A stretch of DNA of 64,000 nt from Channallabes apus (GCA_030522415.1 CM060114.1:24347304-24411303); one strand, 5' to 3'; shown: positions 44,786 to 56,664, counted from the stretch's first letter. Notes: generated by a model from the sequence alone, not told the origin. Numbers and translations are program-made.

Positions 44786-45300
44786 ATGTACAATGTGATG
44801 CTTTAAGAGCCAGATTCAAGCTGGCCAAGTGAGATTGCCATTTATATTTGACCTCAGGTGGACACAAACACTGTCTTCTGCAAGTTGCATGAGGCTCTCT
44901 CAGCACCAAATACAACACCGGGGCGCTGCCCTCATTGTGATGGGTGACTTTAACAATGCCAACCTCAAACACGCAGTGCCAAATATTTATCAATAAATCA
45001 CCTGCCCCACCAGAAGCAAAAAGATCATGAACCATTATTACACTACAATTAAAGATGGCTACAAAGCGCAATTTTTCCCCCTGAACAAGTTTGTATTTGG
45101 ATAAAGCCATCTTCGATGTTCTGAGATCTCACACCACCATCTATAATGTATTGACAACAATACACATTGGGAGACATGGACTTGTACAAGGCTGCATCAT
45201 ACAACCTTTTTCAAACATCACACTCTCACCTATAACTCTAGCTGTTTGTTGACTACAGTTCAGCATTTAATACTATAGTTCCCTCAACACTCACCAGAAA
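44786..45300 (+). pseudogene. Old non-LTR retrotransposon fragments (endonuclease and RT scraps)
   Basis: The plus strand carries VMGDFNNANL and NCPTRSKK-like words of an endonuclease domain near 44935-45010, and LFVDYSSAFNTIVP of an RT domain at 45246-45287, with many stops and deletions. The clade cannot be fixed by eye; it is not the L2 family of this window. Confidence 0.65.
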
Positions 45301-45515
45301 ATAAAAATTTTATTTGTCACATTCACAGTTATACACAGTACGATATGTAGTGAAATTCTTATACGACCGTCTGTGACCTTAAATCTTAAAAAAAAAAAAT
45401 AATTAATAAGAAATAAGAGAGAAATAGAAAAGAAGCAAGAAATAAATAAATAGCTTAACTATAAGAAGTTAGACCAAAATATAAAAATTTTCTAAAATAT
45501 ATAAGAAATATAAAA
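45301..45515 (-). mobile_element. 3' part of another old LINE, left piece
   Basis: Contains attttatttgtcacattcac and gtagtgaaattctta, common in 3' regions of a fish LINE/SINE group. The sequence continues after the nested repeat at 51035-51735, where minus-strand words resembling CWTKARKI and LLPSGRR of a LINE C-terminus appear. Confidence 0.55.
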
Positions 45516-45557
45516 CCTATCTGTACATTCATTCATTTTCTATACCGCTTAATCCTG
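45516..45557. repeat. Retroposon-like fish repeat, left piece with target duplication
   Basis: The 12-base word cctatctgtaca (45516-45527) recurs at 51023-51034. Between the copies lies a repeat starting ttcattcattttctatacc, split by the L2 element. The other piece is at 50692-51022. Confidence 0.8.
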
Positions 45558-46581
45558 TGTTCAATTCAGTTTCAATTCAGTTTTATTTGTATAGCGCTTT
45601 TAACAATTGACATTGTCTCAAAACAGCTTTACACAATCAAAAGAATTATTTAAGTTTGTATGGAATGTGAATGTGTATGAATCAAAATGTTCAGATAGTC
45701 CCTGGTGAGCAAGCCCGAGGGCGACAGTGGCAAGGAAAAACTCCCTGAGATGGTAATAGGAAGAAACCTTGAGAGGAACCAGACTCGACAGGGAACCCAT
45801 CCTCATCTGGGTGAAACAGATAGCAGGAAATGATCTGCATTTAGGTTCATCTGTGTTAGGTTCAGCTATAATAGTTGATGTTAATTGATGTTATAATAGT
45901 TGATGTAAAATGGAGTCCAGTAATTATTCGAGACTCAGATAGACTTGTAGAAAGTTCCAGTCCTGAACTATCGAGTTGTCAAGTCCTCAGAGAAACAGCT
46001 GACAACACCAGTCGAGGCCAGAACCATCTTCTAAGTAGATAGAATCATCCCCAGACACCAGGCACATCCTAAAGAGACACACGGGGCATCCATGCGATGA
46101 GACCTCCAACCAGAAACCGGGCACCAGGATGGACCAGACAGGTCCGGAGGGCAGAGGGAGTCTGGATCACTGGCAGCTCAGGAACCACATGTGTAGCTCG
46201 ACAGAGAGAGAGAGAGAAAGAGTGAAAGGGGGAGACAGGGGGAGAGAGGAAAGAGAAAGAGGGGGAGGAAGAGAAGAGGAGGAGAGATTGCAATTAGGTA
46301 TGGTCACAGTCACAATATCTAATGTGAATGTATATTTACTGTAGAGTGCAAGCAGGGACTCCGGCAGGACTAACTATGACAGCATAACTAAAGGGAGAGC
46401 CAGAAGGAAACACAAACATGAGGGCTCCCTGAGATGTAAAGCAAACAATCACCTCACCGTCAACAAACCTGAGTGATCAAATGAGACTGAGGAAGACAGC
46501 ATCTAAAACATACCAGTTCACCATAATACTCTACGTCCATGAGTCCCCCAGATCTGCTCCTTTACCTTATGGCAAATCTAT

Positions 46582-49551
46582 TTATAAAAATGCTTGGCTA
46601 AATAAATAGGTTTTTAGCCTAGACTTAAACACTGAGACTGTGTCTGAGTCCCGAACACTATTTGGAAGACTATTCCATAATTTTGGGGCTTTGTAATAAA
46701 AAGCTCTGCCCCCAGCTGTAGTTTTCATAATACGCGGTACTGATAAGCAGCCTGCATCCTTTGACCGAAGTAGGCGTGGCGGATCGTAAGACACTAGCAG
46801 TTCGCTCAGATACTGCGGGGCGAGACCATTTAATGCTTTATATGTCAAGAGTAGTATTTTAAAATCAATGCGAAATTTCACAGGGAGCCAATGCAGTGAA
46901 GATAGGATAGGGGTGATGTGCTCATATCTTCTGGTTCTAGTGAGGACTCTCGCTGCTGCATTCTGGACTACCTGAAGCTTGTTTATGCACCTAACTGAAC
47001 AACCAGACAGTAAGGCATTACAATAGTCCAACCTAGAAGTGATAAAAGCATGAACTAGTTTTTCTGCATCGTTTAGCGACAATATATTTCTTATTTTGGC
47101 GATATTTCTGAGGTGAAAGAATGCTATCCTGGTGATATTATCTACATGAGCTTCAAATGAAAGGCTGGAATCTATAATCACGCCGAGGTCTTTTACTGTT
47201 GCACTTGACGGAACAGAAAGGCCATCTAAAGTTACGGTGTGATCTAAGATTTTACTTCTAGCTGTATGCGGTCCTATGACTAGAACTTCTGTCTTATCCG
47301 GATTAAGCAGAAGGAAGTTAATTAGCATCCAATTTCTTATGTCCTGCACACATTGCTCAACTTTAGTAAGATGGTTTTTCTCATCAGGTTTTGTTGAGAC
47401 GTATAGCTGTGTGTCGTCAGCATAACAATGAAAACTAATACCATGCTTACGGATTATGTTGCCCAGAGGAAGCATGTAAAGGGAAAAAAGCAGTGGGCCT
47501 AAAACTGAACCCTGCGGAACGCCAAACTCCACTAGAGAACATGCAGAATAATCACCATTTAAGTCTACATACTGATAACGATCGGTCAAATAGGATCTGA
47601 GCCAGGAGAGGGCTGTACCCTTAATTCCTACTACATTTTCTAATCTGTGAAGAAGAATAGCATGATCAATAGTGTCAAAAGCTGCACTGAGGTCGAGTAA
47701 TACAAGCATAGTTACACAACCCTGATCAGAGGCCAATAGGAGGTCATTTACTACTTTAACGAGTGCTGTTTCTGTGCTGTGATGAGGCCTAAATCCTGAC
47801 TGATACAGTTCATGTATGCCATTTCTATGTAGATATGAGCATAGCTGCTCCGGTACTATCTTTTCCAGAATCTTAGAGATAAAGGGGAGGTTTGATATTG
47901 GCCTGTAATTGGACAGCTGACAAGGGTCGAGGTCAGGTTTCTTAATTATTGGTTTAATAACTGCTACTTTAAAAGATTTTGGAACATAACCAATGCTGAG
48001 TGAGGAATTAATTATTCTCAACAGCGGTTCTGTTATTACTGGTACTATCTGTTTAAGAAAATGTGTCGGTATAGGATCTAATATACAGGTTGATGAATTT
48101 GCAGAAGAGATGAGTGAAATTAGTTCATTCTCTTCAAGAGGAGTAAAGTCTTCTAGGTTTGAATCTGACATGGCTAGGTTAACATCTGTATCAATTACAT
48201 TGTTTGGTTTCAAAGTCTCAATTTTATGCCTAATATTTACAATTTTATTATTAAAAAAGTTCATGAAGTCCTCACTATTGCATGATGTTGTTGTGGAGAT
48301 TTCTGTAGTGGTCTTATTTCTGGTTAATTTGGCTACGGTATTAAATAAAAATCTAGGATTATTTTTATTTTCTTCTATAAGAGTGGAGAGATACGTTGAT
48401 CTAGCTACACTAAGAGCTTTCCTATAGTTCAGGATGCTCTCTTTCCATGCTATTTGAAATACCAATAATTTAGTTTGACGCCATTTACGCTCTAATTTCC
48501 GAGCAGTCTGTTTTAAAGTGCGCGTGTGATCGTTATACCAGGGAGCGAGTTTCTTATCTCTAATAATTTTTCTTTTAGCTGGAGCTACATTATCTAAGGT
48601 ACAACGAAGTGTCGACTCTAAATATTCAGTCGCCTGATCAAGTTCTGTGGGGTCAGACGGTGGCCTAATCGAAGTTGGTAACTGTGGGAGATTACTGATA
48701 AAACTCTGTGTGGTAGTTGATGTGAATGTACGTTTAATACGGTAGCGCGATGCTGTGCGTACATTATCACTGTGACACACTTGAATGGAGACAAGATAGT
48801 GATCTGAGATAATTTCAGACAGTGGAATTGTGAATACATTTCTTATAATTAATCCGAAGAATATTACTAAATCTAAAGTGTGACCTGCTTTATGAGTGGG
48901 TCCTACTACACACTGATTTACGCCTACGGAGTCCAGTATGGATATAAATGCTGTTCTCAGAGGGTCTTCTGGATTCTCAAAATGAATGTTAAAATCTCCA
49001 GCAATTAACACTTTGTCTACAGAAACGACCAGGTCTGAGATGAAATCCGCAAATTCACTAAGAAATTCAGAATACGGCCCTGGAGGTCTGTAAATTATAA
49101 TTAGTGGAATCGACTGAGCTGATTTAATATACTTAAATAGACTTATGTTACTATAGAGAATTTCAAATGAGTTAAATTTGTGTCCGTGTTTTTGTACGAT
49201 AGACAGATTATCATTATGAATAGCTGCGACGCCTCCTCCTCTACCAGTTAACCGTGGCTGGTGTATGTAGCTGTATCCAGGAGGACTAGCTTCATTTAGA
49301 GCTACATACTCATCCTGTTTAACCCACGTTTCAGTTAAACAGAGTATATCAAACGCCTGATCTGTGATAATTTCATTAACAATAACTGCTTTTGATGCGA
49401 GAGATCTAATATTTAACAATCCTATCTTCAGATCAGAGGTGCCGGCTGCGCATTCAGTATGATATGAGTTTGTGGTCTTTATGTTAATTAAATTATTGAA
49501 ACAGACTTTCTGAGTCTTTCTACATTTTTGCTTAGATCGGGGAACAGACAC
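46582..49551 (-). CDS. L2 ORF2: endonuclease and reverse transcriptase
   Basis: About 989 residues. The APE-type endonuclease shows N48 (LLNIRS), E75 (LTETW), Y154 (IIYRPP), D186/N188 (GDFNIH) and D250-H251 (SDHYLV). Reverse transcriptase shows [37 protein letters not shown] and the catalytic YADD at 710-713. The protein nicks target DNA and copies the RNA in place. No ATG is obvious at the 5' end (the frame is open upstream towards ORF1 and the shown start is a GTG), so translation may start by re-initiation or further upstream. All catalytic residues checked are present. Confidence 0.93.
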   Translation of the reverse strand: MSVPRSKQKCRKTQKVCFNNLINIKTTNSYHTECAAGTSDLKIGLLNIRSLASKAVIVNEIITDQAFDILCLTETWVKQDEYVALNEASPPGYSYIHQPRLTGRGGGVAAIHNDNLSIVQKHGHKFNSFEILYSNISLFKYIKSAQSIPLIIIYRPPGPYSEFLSEFADFISDLVVSVDKVLIAGDFNIHFENPEDPLRTAFISILDSVGVNQCVVGPTHKAGHTLDLVIFFGLIIRNVFTIPLSEIISDHYLVSIQVCHSDNVRTASRYRIKRTFTSTTTQSFISNLPQLPTSIRPPSDPTELDQATEYLESTLRCTLDNVAPAKRKIIRDKKLAPWYNDHTRTLKQTARKLERKWRQTKLLVFQIAWKESILNYRKALSVARSTYLSTLIEENKNNPRFLFNTVAKLTRNKTTTEISTTTSCNSEDFMNFFNNKIVNIRHKIETLKPNNVIDTDVNLAMSDSNLEDFTPLEENELISLISSANSSTCILDPIPTHFLKQIVPVITEPLLRIINSSLSIGYVPKSFKVAVIKPIIKKPDLDPCQLSNYRPISNLPFISKILEKIVPEQLCSYLHRNGIHELYQSGFRPHHSTETALVKVVNDLLLASDQGCVTMLVLLDLSAAFDTIDHAILLHRLENVVGIKGTALSWLRSYLTDRYQYVDLNGDYSACSLVEFGVPQGSVLGPLLFSLYMLPLGNIIRKHGISFHCYADDTQLYVSTKPDEKNHLTKVEQCVQDIRNWMLINFLLLNPDKTEVLVIGPHTARSKILDHTVTLDGLSVPSSATVKDLGVIIDSSLSFEAHVDNITRIAFFHLRNIAKIRNILSLNDAEKLVHAFITSRLDYCNALLSGCSVRCINKLQVVQNAAARVLTRTRRYEHITPILSSLHWLPVKFRIDFKILLLTYKALNGLAPQYLSELLVSYDPPRLLRSKDAGCLSVPRIMKTTAGGRAFYYKAPKLWNSLPNSVRDSDTVSVFKSRLKTYLFSQAFL

Positions 49552-49647
49552 AGTCTCAATATGGTGAACCCTGAGTGACGACTCTATGCAGCTAGCAGAC
49601 GGTTGGTTTAGCCTGTCTGTCTGCTCCCTGGCCTGGGCTCTGGATTG

Positions 49648-50553
49648 TCACCGATTAACTAGACCTCTACTGAGACTATGAGCTATACTACAGGAAATGA
49701 GAGCAGCACCTTCCCGAGTGGGATGGACACCTTCCCGCCCTAACAGGCCAGCTTTGCCCTCAAAGGTCTTCCAATTATCTATGTAGCCCACATTATTTTT
49801 GGAGCACCACCTGGACATCCAGCGGTTCAGCGACCATAACCTGCTGTAAGCTATGTCACCACGTCTCATTGGGATGGGACCAGAGCATATTACTTCATCG
49901 GACATCGCCTTCGCTAATTTAAACACCTCTGTAAAGTTACTCTTACTAACCTCTGACTGACGAAGGCGTATATCATTAGCTCCAGCATGTACCACTATCT
50001 TAGAGAACCTATGCTGTCCTAGAGCCCTAAGATTACCTGCTATGTCCGGTGCTCTGGCTCCCGGGATACACCTAACCACTGCCGCTGGCGCCCCTAAAGG
50101 TCTAGCTAATGTCACGTGTCTCAGTATAGAGTCTCCTATAACCAGAGCTCTTTCAGGTTTCTCAGCGGGTGCATCACTGAGGAGAGCAAACCTGTTGGAC
50201 ACGTGACGCGCAGAGGAGGTGTGCTCCGGTGGGCTAGCCTTAGCGTTAGCTTTGGCTGAACGAGTATGCCGCCGAGTCGTCACCCACTCGCCCCGCTGTG
50301 AGGGCTCTAATGCCGGAGTCGGGGGCTGTTTATCTCCGCCTGTGGCACCCAGACTGTCCGCTACAGGAATAACGCTGCTCTCACACTGTCTAACACTCTC
50401 TAAAGTCTGGATGCGCTCCTCTAACGCTGAAATCTTCTCCGTCAGAGTGCTCACTAACACACACCTATCACAAATAAAGTTATCACTAATGACGGAGGAA
50501 GAATGTCTAAACATCCTGCACTCTACACACTGAACAAGCTGAACGGTAGACAT
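49648..50553 (-). CDS. L2 ORF1: zinc-ribbon-like, coiled coil and SGNH esterase
   Basis: 301 residues. The N-terminus has two CxxC pairs (C9/C12, C28/C31) that could bind zinc, followed by a short coiled coil (LTEKISALEERIQTLES). The C-terminal half is an SGNH/GDSL hydrolase domain: the nucleophile serine in VIGDSILRH (S142), glycine in IPGARAPD, HAGANDIR (N193) and the histidine in GREGVHPT (H277). ORF1 esterases are known in CR1/L2 LINEs; the substrate is uncertain but lipid/membrane interaction has been proposed. It lies about 100 bases upstream of ORF2. Confidence 0.9.
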   Translation of the reverse strand: MSTVQLVQCVECRMFRHSSSVISDNFICDRCVLVSTLTEKISALEERIQTLESVRQCESSVIPVADSLGATGGDKQPPTPALEPSQRGEWVTTRRHTRSAKANAKASPPEHTSSARHVSNRFALLSDAPAEKPERALVIGDSILRHVTLARPLGAPAAVVRCIPGARAPDIAGNLRALGQHRFSKIVVHAGANDIRLRQSEVSKSNFTEVFKLAKAMSDEVICSGPIPMRRGDIAYSRLWSLNRWMSRWCSKNNVGYIDNWKTFEGKAGLLGREGVHPTREGAALISCSIAHSLSRGLVNR

Positions 50554-50691
50554 GATAACGTACCTCTGTGTCGGAATTTTAGTTGTTTGGAGATGAATTC
50601 CGTTTGTTGTTCTTAGACGAGGAAACTCGCGCGTTGTGTAACTTTCGCGGCAACGATACGAAAACAGGAAGCTACGTCACCAACAGGAAGT

Positions 50692-51022
50692 CCCGTTCAG
50701 GGTCACGGGGAACCTGGAGCCTATCCCAGGAGACTTCGGGCACTAGGCGGGGTACACCCTGGACAGGGTGCCAATCCATCGCAGGGCACACTCACATACA
50801 CACACTCACACACTACGGGCAATTTAGGAACGCTAATTAGCCTAACCTGCATATCTTTGGACTGTGGGAGGAAACCGGAGTACCTGGAGGAAACCCACCA
50901 AGCACGGGGAGAACATGCAAGCTCCATGCACACAGAGATGGGAATCGAGCCTGGCCGGGGAATCGAACCCAGACCCTGGAGGTGTAAGGCGACAGTGCTA
51001 ACCACTACAGCACCGCGCTGCC
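50692..51022. repeat. Retroposon-like fish repeat, right piece
   Basis: Begins gttcagggtcacggggaacc and includes ggaggaaaccggagtacc; ends gtgctaaccactacagcacc. Words of this kind are very common in cypriniform and siluriform genomes. The flanking 12-bp duplication shows target-primed style insertion; the autonomous partner is unknown. An apparent minus-strand ORF here is not a gene. Confidence 0.75.
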
Positions 51023-51034
51023 CCTATCTGTACA

Positions 51035-51735
51035 AGCCAAAATAAATTTAAATACAATACGGAATGAATGAAAAAATGTGCAATGTGTGTGCAAATGTGC
51101 TATGTCCATGATTGTCCGGTCTACAGTGTATTGGGGTGTGTGCACAGATGAATAATGTCCATGAGTGTCCATGATGATTAGTCCTGTGTATTAGTCTGGT
51201 TGAGAGACCATATCGCCTGCGGGAAGAAGGGGTAGCTCAATGGTTAAGGCATTGGACTACGGTTCGGAAGATCCCAGGTTCAAACCCCACAACCACCAAG
51301 TTGCCACTGTTGGGCCCTTGAGCAAGGCCCTTAACCCTCAACTGCTCAGATGTGTAATTAGATAAAAATGTAAGTCGCTCTGGATAAGAGCGTCTGCCAA
51401 ATGCCTAAATGTAAATGTAAGACGCTCCACCTCAGTCTCTCTGTGTTGGCCTTCAGGAAGCGGAAGCACTTTCCTGACCGCAACAGAGAGAACCGTCCAT
51501 TGTGAGGTCCTTCACGATCTTCCTGGCCTTGGTCCAGCACCTAGATCAAGTGCGAGATCGAAAGTGTTCAGCTCGTCTGCCAGAGTCACGTCCGCATTCG
51601 TCATACCGGTTGTTGGTGCTTTATAATCCGTTATTGTCCTACAGGCTCCTAGAGTCACTCTGTTGGAGTTGTGACTCTAGTTTCTGCCCGTAGTGCTGCT
51701 TCACCTCCTTCACCGCTTTCTGCACGTTATATGAC
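51035..51735 (-). mobile_element. Old LINE C-terminal region, right piece
   Basis: Continues the LINE of 45301-45515 past the nested repeats. On the minus strand words such as CWTKARK and SLLRSGKCFRF resemble the C-terminal ORF2 region of fish LINEs, with many stops. It is split by the SINE at 51228-51418. Confidence 0.55.
51228..51418 (+). mobile_element. tRNA-derived SINE (V-SINE-like)
   Basis: The head resembles a tRNA with internal promoter words (tagctcaatggttaagg as A box, ggttcaaacccc as B box). A central domain with gttgggcccttgagcaaggc follows, then the tail gctctggataagagcgtctg and (aaatgt)n. This is the V-SINE arrangement. It is not a functional tRNA gene: the stem arms beyond the boxes do not fold as a cloverleaf. 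Confidence 0.85.
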
Positions 51736-51740
51736 GCAGC

Positions 51741-52082
51741 CTTGTTCCCTTTCAAAAGCTACACTCGATGCTGCATGAAAACACAATGGGAACGTTTCCC
51801 CGTTTGCCCTTCCGCCAGATCAGCACGCAAGCTCCAGGAATGGGCTGCGGCTCGCAGTTCCGTTTTTAAAGAAGGCGAGCCGAGCACAAAGGACTTTAAT
51901 AGGGAGGAGATCGCAATGCTCACATCCTCCCTCAAGCCCGAGGACAGCGTGCTTTTCCCCCAAACTCTCAACACAATAAGTGTGGAAATTGCCCTCCACA
52001 AGACTCCTCTCACATGGATAGATGCATTTCCTATTAAACTCAGCCATGGTGAGTAATAACTTACGACGTCGCTGAAATGCTT

Positions 52083-52110
<28 letters not shown>
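51741..52110 (-). pseudogene. DIRS end and gag start, fragment
   Basis: Bases 51744-51795 match the outer end of a DIRS inverted repeat (gttccctttcaaaagctacactcgatgc). On the minus strand from about 52046, MAEFNRKCIYPCER, CVESLGEKHAVLGLEGGCEHC and RLAFF match the DIRS gag start at 7613. A CA tract (52083-52112) follows. The matching inverted end is at 53649-53810 after an L2 insertion. Confidence 0.8.
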
Positions 52111-52114
<4 letters not shown>

Positions 52115-52123
52115 CGGATCCAA

Positions 52124-53648
52124 AAGAAATATATTGTCGCTAAATGATGCAGAAAAACTAGTTCATGCTTTTATCACTTCTAGGTTGGACTATTGTAATG
52201 CCTTACTGTCTGGTTGTTCAGTTAGGTGCATAAACAAGCTTCAGCTAGTCCAAAATGCAGCAGCGAGAGTCCTCACTAGAACCAGAAGATATGAGCACAT
52301 CACCCCTATCCTATCTTCACTGCATTGGCTCCCTGTGAAATTTCGCATTGATTTTAAAATACTACTCTTGACATATAAGGCATTAAATGGTCTCGCGCCG
52401 CAGTATCTGAGCGAACTGCTAGTGTCTTACGATCCGCCACGCCTACTTCGGTCAAAGGATGCAGGCTGCTTATCAGTACCGCGTATTATGAAAACTACAG
52501 CTGGGGGCAGAGCTTTTTCTTACAAAGCCCCAAAATTATGGAATAGTCTTCCAAATAGTGTTCGGGACTCAGACACAGTCTCAGTGTTTAAGTCTAGGCT
52601 CAAAACCTATTTATTTAACCAAGCATTTTTATAAATAGATTTGCCATAAGGTAAAGGAGCAGATCTGGGGGACTCATGGACGTAGAGTATTATGGTGAAC
52701 TGGTATGTTTAGATGCTGTCTTCCTCAGTCTCATTTGATCACTCAGGTTTGTTGACGGTGAGGTGATTGTTTGCTTTACATCTCAGGGAGCCCTCATGTT
52801 TGTGTTTCCTTCTGGCTCTCCCTTTTAGTTATGCTGTCATAGTTAGTCCTGCCGGAGTCCCTGCTTGCACTCTACAGTAAATATACATTCACATTAGACA
52901 TTGTGACTGTGACCATACCTAATTGCAATCTCTCCTCCTCTTCTCTTCCTCCCCCTCTTTCTCTTTCCTCTCTCCCCCTGTCTCCCCCTTTCACTCTTTC
53001 TCCCTCTCTCTCTGTCGAGCTACACATGTGGTTCCTGAGCTGCCAGTGATCCAGACTCCCTCTGCCCTCCGGACCTGTCTGATCCATCCTGGTGCCCGGT
53101 TTCTGGTTGGAGGTCTCATCGCATGGATGCCCCGTGTGTCTCTTTAGGATGCGCCTGGTGTCTGGGGATGATTCTATCTACTTAGAAGATGGTTCTGGCC
53201 TCGACTGGTGTGGTCAGCTGTTTCTCTGAGGACTTGACAATTCGATAGTTCAGGACTGGAACTTTCTACAAGTCTATCTGAGTCTCGAATAACTACTGGA
53301 CTCCATTTTACATCAACTATTATAACATCAATTAACATCAACTATTATAGCTGAACCTAACACTGTATAAATGCAGATCATTTCCTGCTATCTGTTTCAC
53401 CCAGATGAGGATGGGTTCCCTGTCGAGTCTGGTTCCTCTCAAGGTTCCTTCCTATTACTGTCTCAGGGAGTTTTTCCTTGCCACTGTCGCCCTCGGGCTT
53501 GCTCGCCAGGGAATATCTGAACATTTTGATTCATACACATTCACATTCCATACAAACTTAAATAATTCTTTTGATTGTGTAAAGCTGTTTTGAGACAATG
53601 TCAATTGTTAAAAGCGCTATACAAATAAAACTGAATTGAATTGAATTG
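52124..53648 (+). mobile_element. L2 copy 3, 5' truncated
   Basis: Carries the last 170 or so codons of ORF2 ([20 protein letters not shown] to [11 protein letters not shown], frame open) and the full 3' UTR with its CT-rich tract, ending in (attga)n. It splits the DIRS fragment: gag-side sequence before and the inverted-repeat side (cctgaagacaaa) after. Confidence 0.93.
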
Positions 53649-53810
53649 AATCCTGAAGACAAAAAGATCTGAGGATGTTTCCGGTTTACTCCTATTTATA
53701 ACTTGCAGGTGCACCTCATCGGCTGACGTCACCTGACCGAGGTTATATAAGCCAAAATGTTTGGCTTGTTTGACACACACATGCTTCACAACCTCATGAC
53801 TGGTAAACAG
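53649..53810 (-). repeat. DIRS right inverted repeat, partial
   Basis: Matches 7717-7850 in order: gaagacaaa then gatctgagg, ctatttataa, gctgacgtcacctgaccgag, acacatgcttca. Its outermost part is lost. Confidence 0.85.
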
Positions 53811-54556
53811 GAGTCAGCACCGCCCCTCCGACTAGCTAAGCGACAAAGCTACCGCCCCTTCGGAGAAGCTGGCAGCGTGAAAGCTACTGCCAAGCATTCA
53901 ATCACTCGTGTTTCAACGGCGTGGGGTTTCCAGTTCCGTAAAACCACAGTGAGCACCTCAGTTAATTCTAAATCATAGACTCGCTGGTAAAAGGGGCCAT
54001 AGCACATGTTCCCCTCACAGACAGAGCCGTTCTGCTTTGACACGTCGCCCTAGCTCACCTCATTTCTTAGGGTGGAGTCTTAATGCCACAGAAAGCATTC
54101 TCTTTCTTACACAAAGTGTGAAATGTGTTTATAGCACTCTAAAGGAGCCCAAGCTAGGCCAGGAAGTAGCTTCACTGCTCCTAGAGCGGTTTCAGTGGTG
54201 GCTAAGTGCCGGGGATTTCATCCAAGGGCCAAAACCCTCTCTATGTGGTTCAGACCCTCGTCCTTGACTCTGTTTCCCACTCTAGGTCCGTGCTGTTGCT
54301 AATGGCAGACGTTTTCCCTTACGGGCCAGAGTGCGGCCTTAGATGGCCATCCAGCCCAAGGGATCTAGAGAGGTCATCTTCTTGCGTGGCATATCAATCG
54401 ACTCGAATTGATGACATTATTTCTGGCCCTGACATACTCCTCCAGCAATCAAGAGGCTAGCAAGTCCTAGCATGGATGGACAACACTACGGTAGTCATAT
54501 CGTGTAAATATTGCCTGGGCAGATTAGGTATGCAACTGCTAGGAAAACTAGCGAAC
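53811..54556 (+). pseudogene. DIRS reverse transcriptase/RNase H remnant
   Basis: Plus-strand DIRS pol scraps: cggagaagctggcagcgtg near 53861 matches the RT N-terminal region, then after a jump the RNase H region with words like LNATESILF, and in another frame RLE, FLQQSRG and VLAWMDNTTVV near 54470-54510. It is interrupted at a TA by the Tc1 element and continues at 58194. Opposite in orientation to the DIRS gag fragment beside it. Confidence 0.7.
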
Positions 54557-54646
54557 TACAGTCGTGGCCAAAAGTTTTGAGAATTACATAAATATTGGAA
54601 ATTGGAAAAGTTGCTGCTTAAGTTTTTATAATAGCAATTTGCATAT

Positions 54647-56664
54647 TCAATTCAATTACAATTCAGTTTTATTTTGTATAGCGCTTTTAACAATTGACAT
54701 TGTCTCAAAACAGCTTTACACAATCAAAAGAATTATTTAAGTTTGTATGGAATGTGAATGTGTATGAATCAAAATGTTCAGATATTCCCTGGCGAGCAAG
54801 CCCGAGGGTGACAGTGGCAAGGAAAAACTCCCTGAGACGGTAATAGGAAGAAACCTTGAGAGGAACTAGACTCGACAGGGAACCCATCCTCATCTGGGTG
54901 AAACAGATAGCAGGAAATGATCTGCATTTATACAGTGTTAGGTTCAGCTATAATAGTTGATGTTAATTGATGTTATAATAGTTGATGTAAAATGGAGTCC
55001 AGTAGTTATTCGAGACTCAGATAGACTTGTAGAAAGTTCCAGTCCTGAACTATCGAATTGTCAAGTCCTCAAAGAAACAGCTGACCACACCAGTCGAGGC
55101 CAGAACCATCTTCTAAGTAGATAGAATCATCCCCAGACACCAGGCGCATCCTAAAGAGACACACGGGGCATCCATGCGATGAGACCTCCAACCAGAAACC
55201 GGGCACCAGGATAGATCAGACAGGTCCGGAGGGCAGAGGGAGTCTGGATCACTGGCAGCTCAGGAACCACATGTGTAGCTCGACAGAGAGAGAGAGAGAG
55301 AAAGAGTGAAAGGGGGAGACAGGGGGAGAGAGGAAAGAGAAAGAGGGGGAGGAAGAGAAGAGGAGGAGAGATTGCAATTAGGTATGGTCACAGTCACAAT
55401 GTCTAATGTGAATGTATATTTACTGTAGAGTGCAAGCAGGGACTCCGGCAGGACTAACTATGACAGCATAACTAAAAGGGAGAGCCAGAAGGAAACACAA
55501 ACATGAGGGCTCCCTGAGATGTAAAGCAAACAATCACCTCACCGTCAACAAACCTGAGTGATCAAATGAGACTGAGGAAGACAGCATCTAAACATACCAG
55601 TTCACTAAAATACTCTACGTCCATGAGTCCCCCAGATCTGCTCCTTTACCTTATGGCAAATCTATTTATAAAATGCTTGGTTAAATAAGTAGGTTTTGAG
55701 CCTAGACTTAAACACTGAGACTGTGTCTGAGTCCCGAACACTATTTGGAAGACTATTCCATAATTTTGGGGCTTTGTAAGAAAAAGCTCTGCCCCCAGCT
55801 GTAGTTTTCATAATACGCGGTACTGATAAGCAGCCTGCATCCTTTGACCGAAGTAGGCGTGGCGGATCGTAAGACACTAGCAGTTCGCTCAGATACTGCG
55901 GCGCGAGACCATTTAATGCCTTATATGTCAAGAGTAGTATTTTAAAATCAATGCGAAATTTCACAGGGAGCCAATGCAGTGAAGATAGGATAGGGGTGAT
56001 GTGCTCATATCTTCTGGTTCTAGTGAGGACTCTCGCAGCTGCATTCTGGACTAGCTGAAGCTTGTTTATGCACCTAACTGAACAACCAGACAGTAAGGCA
56101 TTACAATAGTCCAACCTAGAAGTGATAAAAGCATGAACTAGTTTTTCTGCATCATTTAGCGACAACATATTTCTTATTTTGGCGATATTTCTAAGGTGAA
56201 AGAATGCTATCCTGGTGATATTATCTACATGAGCTTCAAATGAAAGGCTGGAATCTATAATCACGCCGAGGTCTTTTACTGTTGCACTTGACGGAACAGA
56301 AAGGCCATCTAAAGTTACGGTGTGATCTAAGATTTTACTTCTAGCTGTATGCGGTTCTATGACTAGAACTTCTGTCTTATCCGGATTAAGCAGAAGGAAG
56401 TTAATTAGCATCCAATTTCTTATGTCCTGAACACATTGCTCAACTTTAGTAAGATGGTTTTTCTCATCAGGTTTTGGTGAGACGTATAGCTGTGTGTCGT
56501 CAGCATAACAATGAAAACTAATACCATGCTTACGGATTATGTTGCCCAGAGGAAGCATGTAAAGGGAAAAAAGCAGTGGGCCTAAAACTGAACCCTGCGG
56601 AACGCCAAACTCCACTAGAGAACATGCAGAATAATCACCATTTAAGTCTACATACTGATAATAC
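54647..56664 (-). mobile_element. L2 copy 4, 5' truncated, inside the Tc1 element
   Basis: Minus strand. Flanked by the 7-bp duplication tgcatat (54640-54646, 56665-56671). It includes the 3' UTR and the last part of ORF2 from just before [13 protein letters not shown] through YADD to the stop at about 55662, still open. The 5' end stops within the RT domain. Confidence 0.95.

Larger units (their letters stand above)
45558..50691 (-). mobile_element. L2-type LINE copy 2, near full length with both ORFs open
   Basis: On the minus strand: short 5' UTR (50691-50554), ORF1 (50553-49648), ORF2 (49551-46582), 3' UTR of about 1 kb with a CT/GA-rich tract, and an attgaa-type tail at 45558-45600 after gcgctatacaaataaa. 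It interrupts a dispersed repeat (45528-45557 and 50692-51022). Target duplication is short and imperfect (cctgt/cccgt). Truncated relatives are at 17001, 52124 and 54647. Both ORFs lack stops, so this copy may be or recently was active. Confidence 0.95.

Noticed and set aside
46069..46344. ORFs in the CT/GA-rich part of the L2 3' UTR (also at 52872-53147 and 23901-24092)
   Set aside because: Present in each L2 copy on both strands as low-complexity sequence; no coding evidence.
48618..48839. Minus-strand 73-codon ORF inside L2 ORF2
   Set aside because: Alternative-frame shadow of the endonuclease coding region.
51228..51300. Functional tRNA gene (A and B box words present)
   Set aside because: The tRNA-like head continues into a V-SINE central domain and tail; it is a SINE, and the rest of the cloverleaf is not supported.
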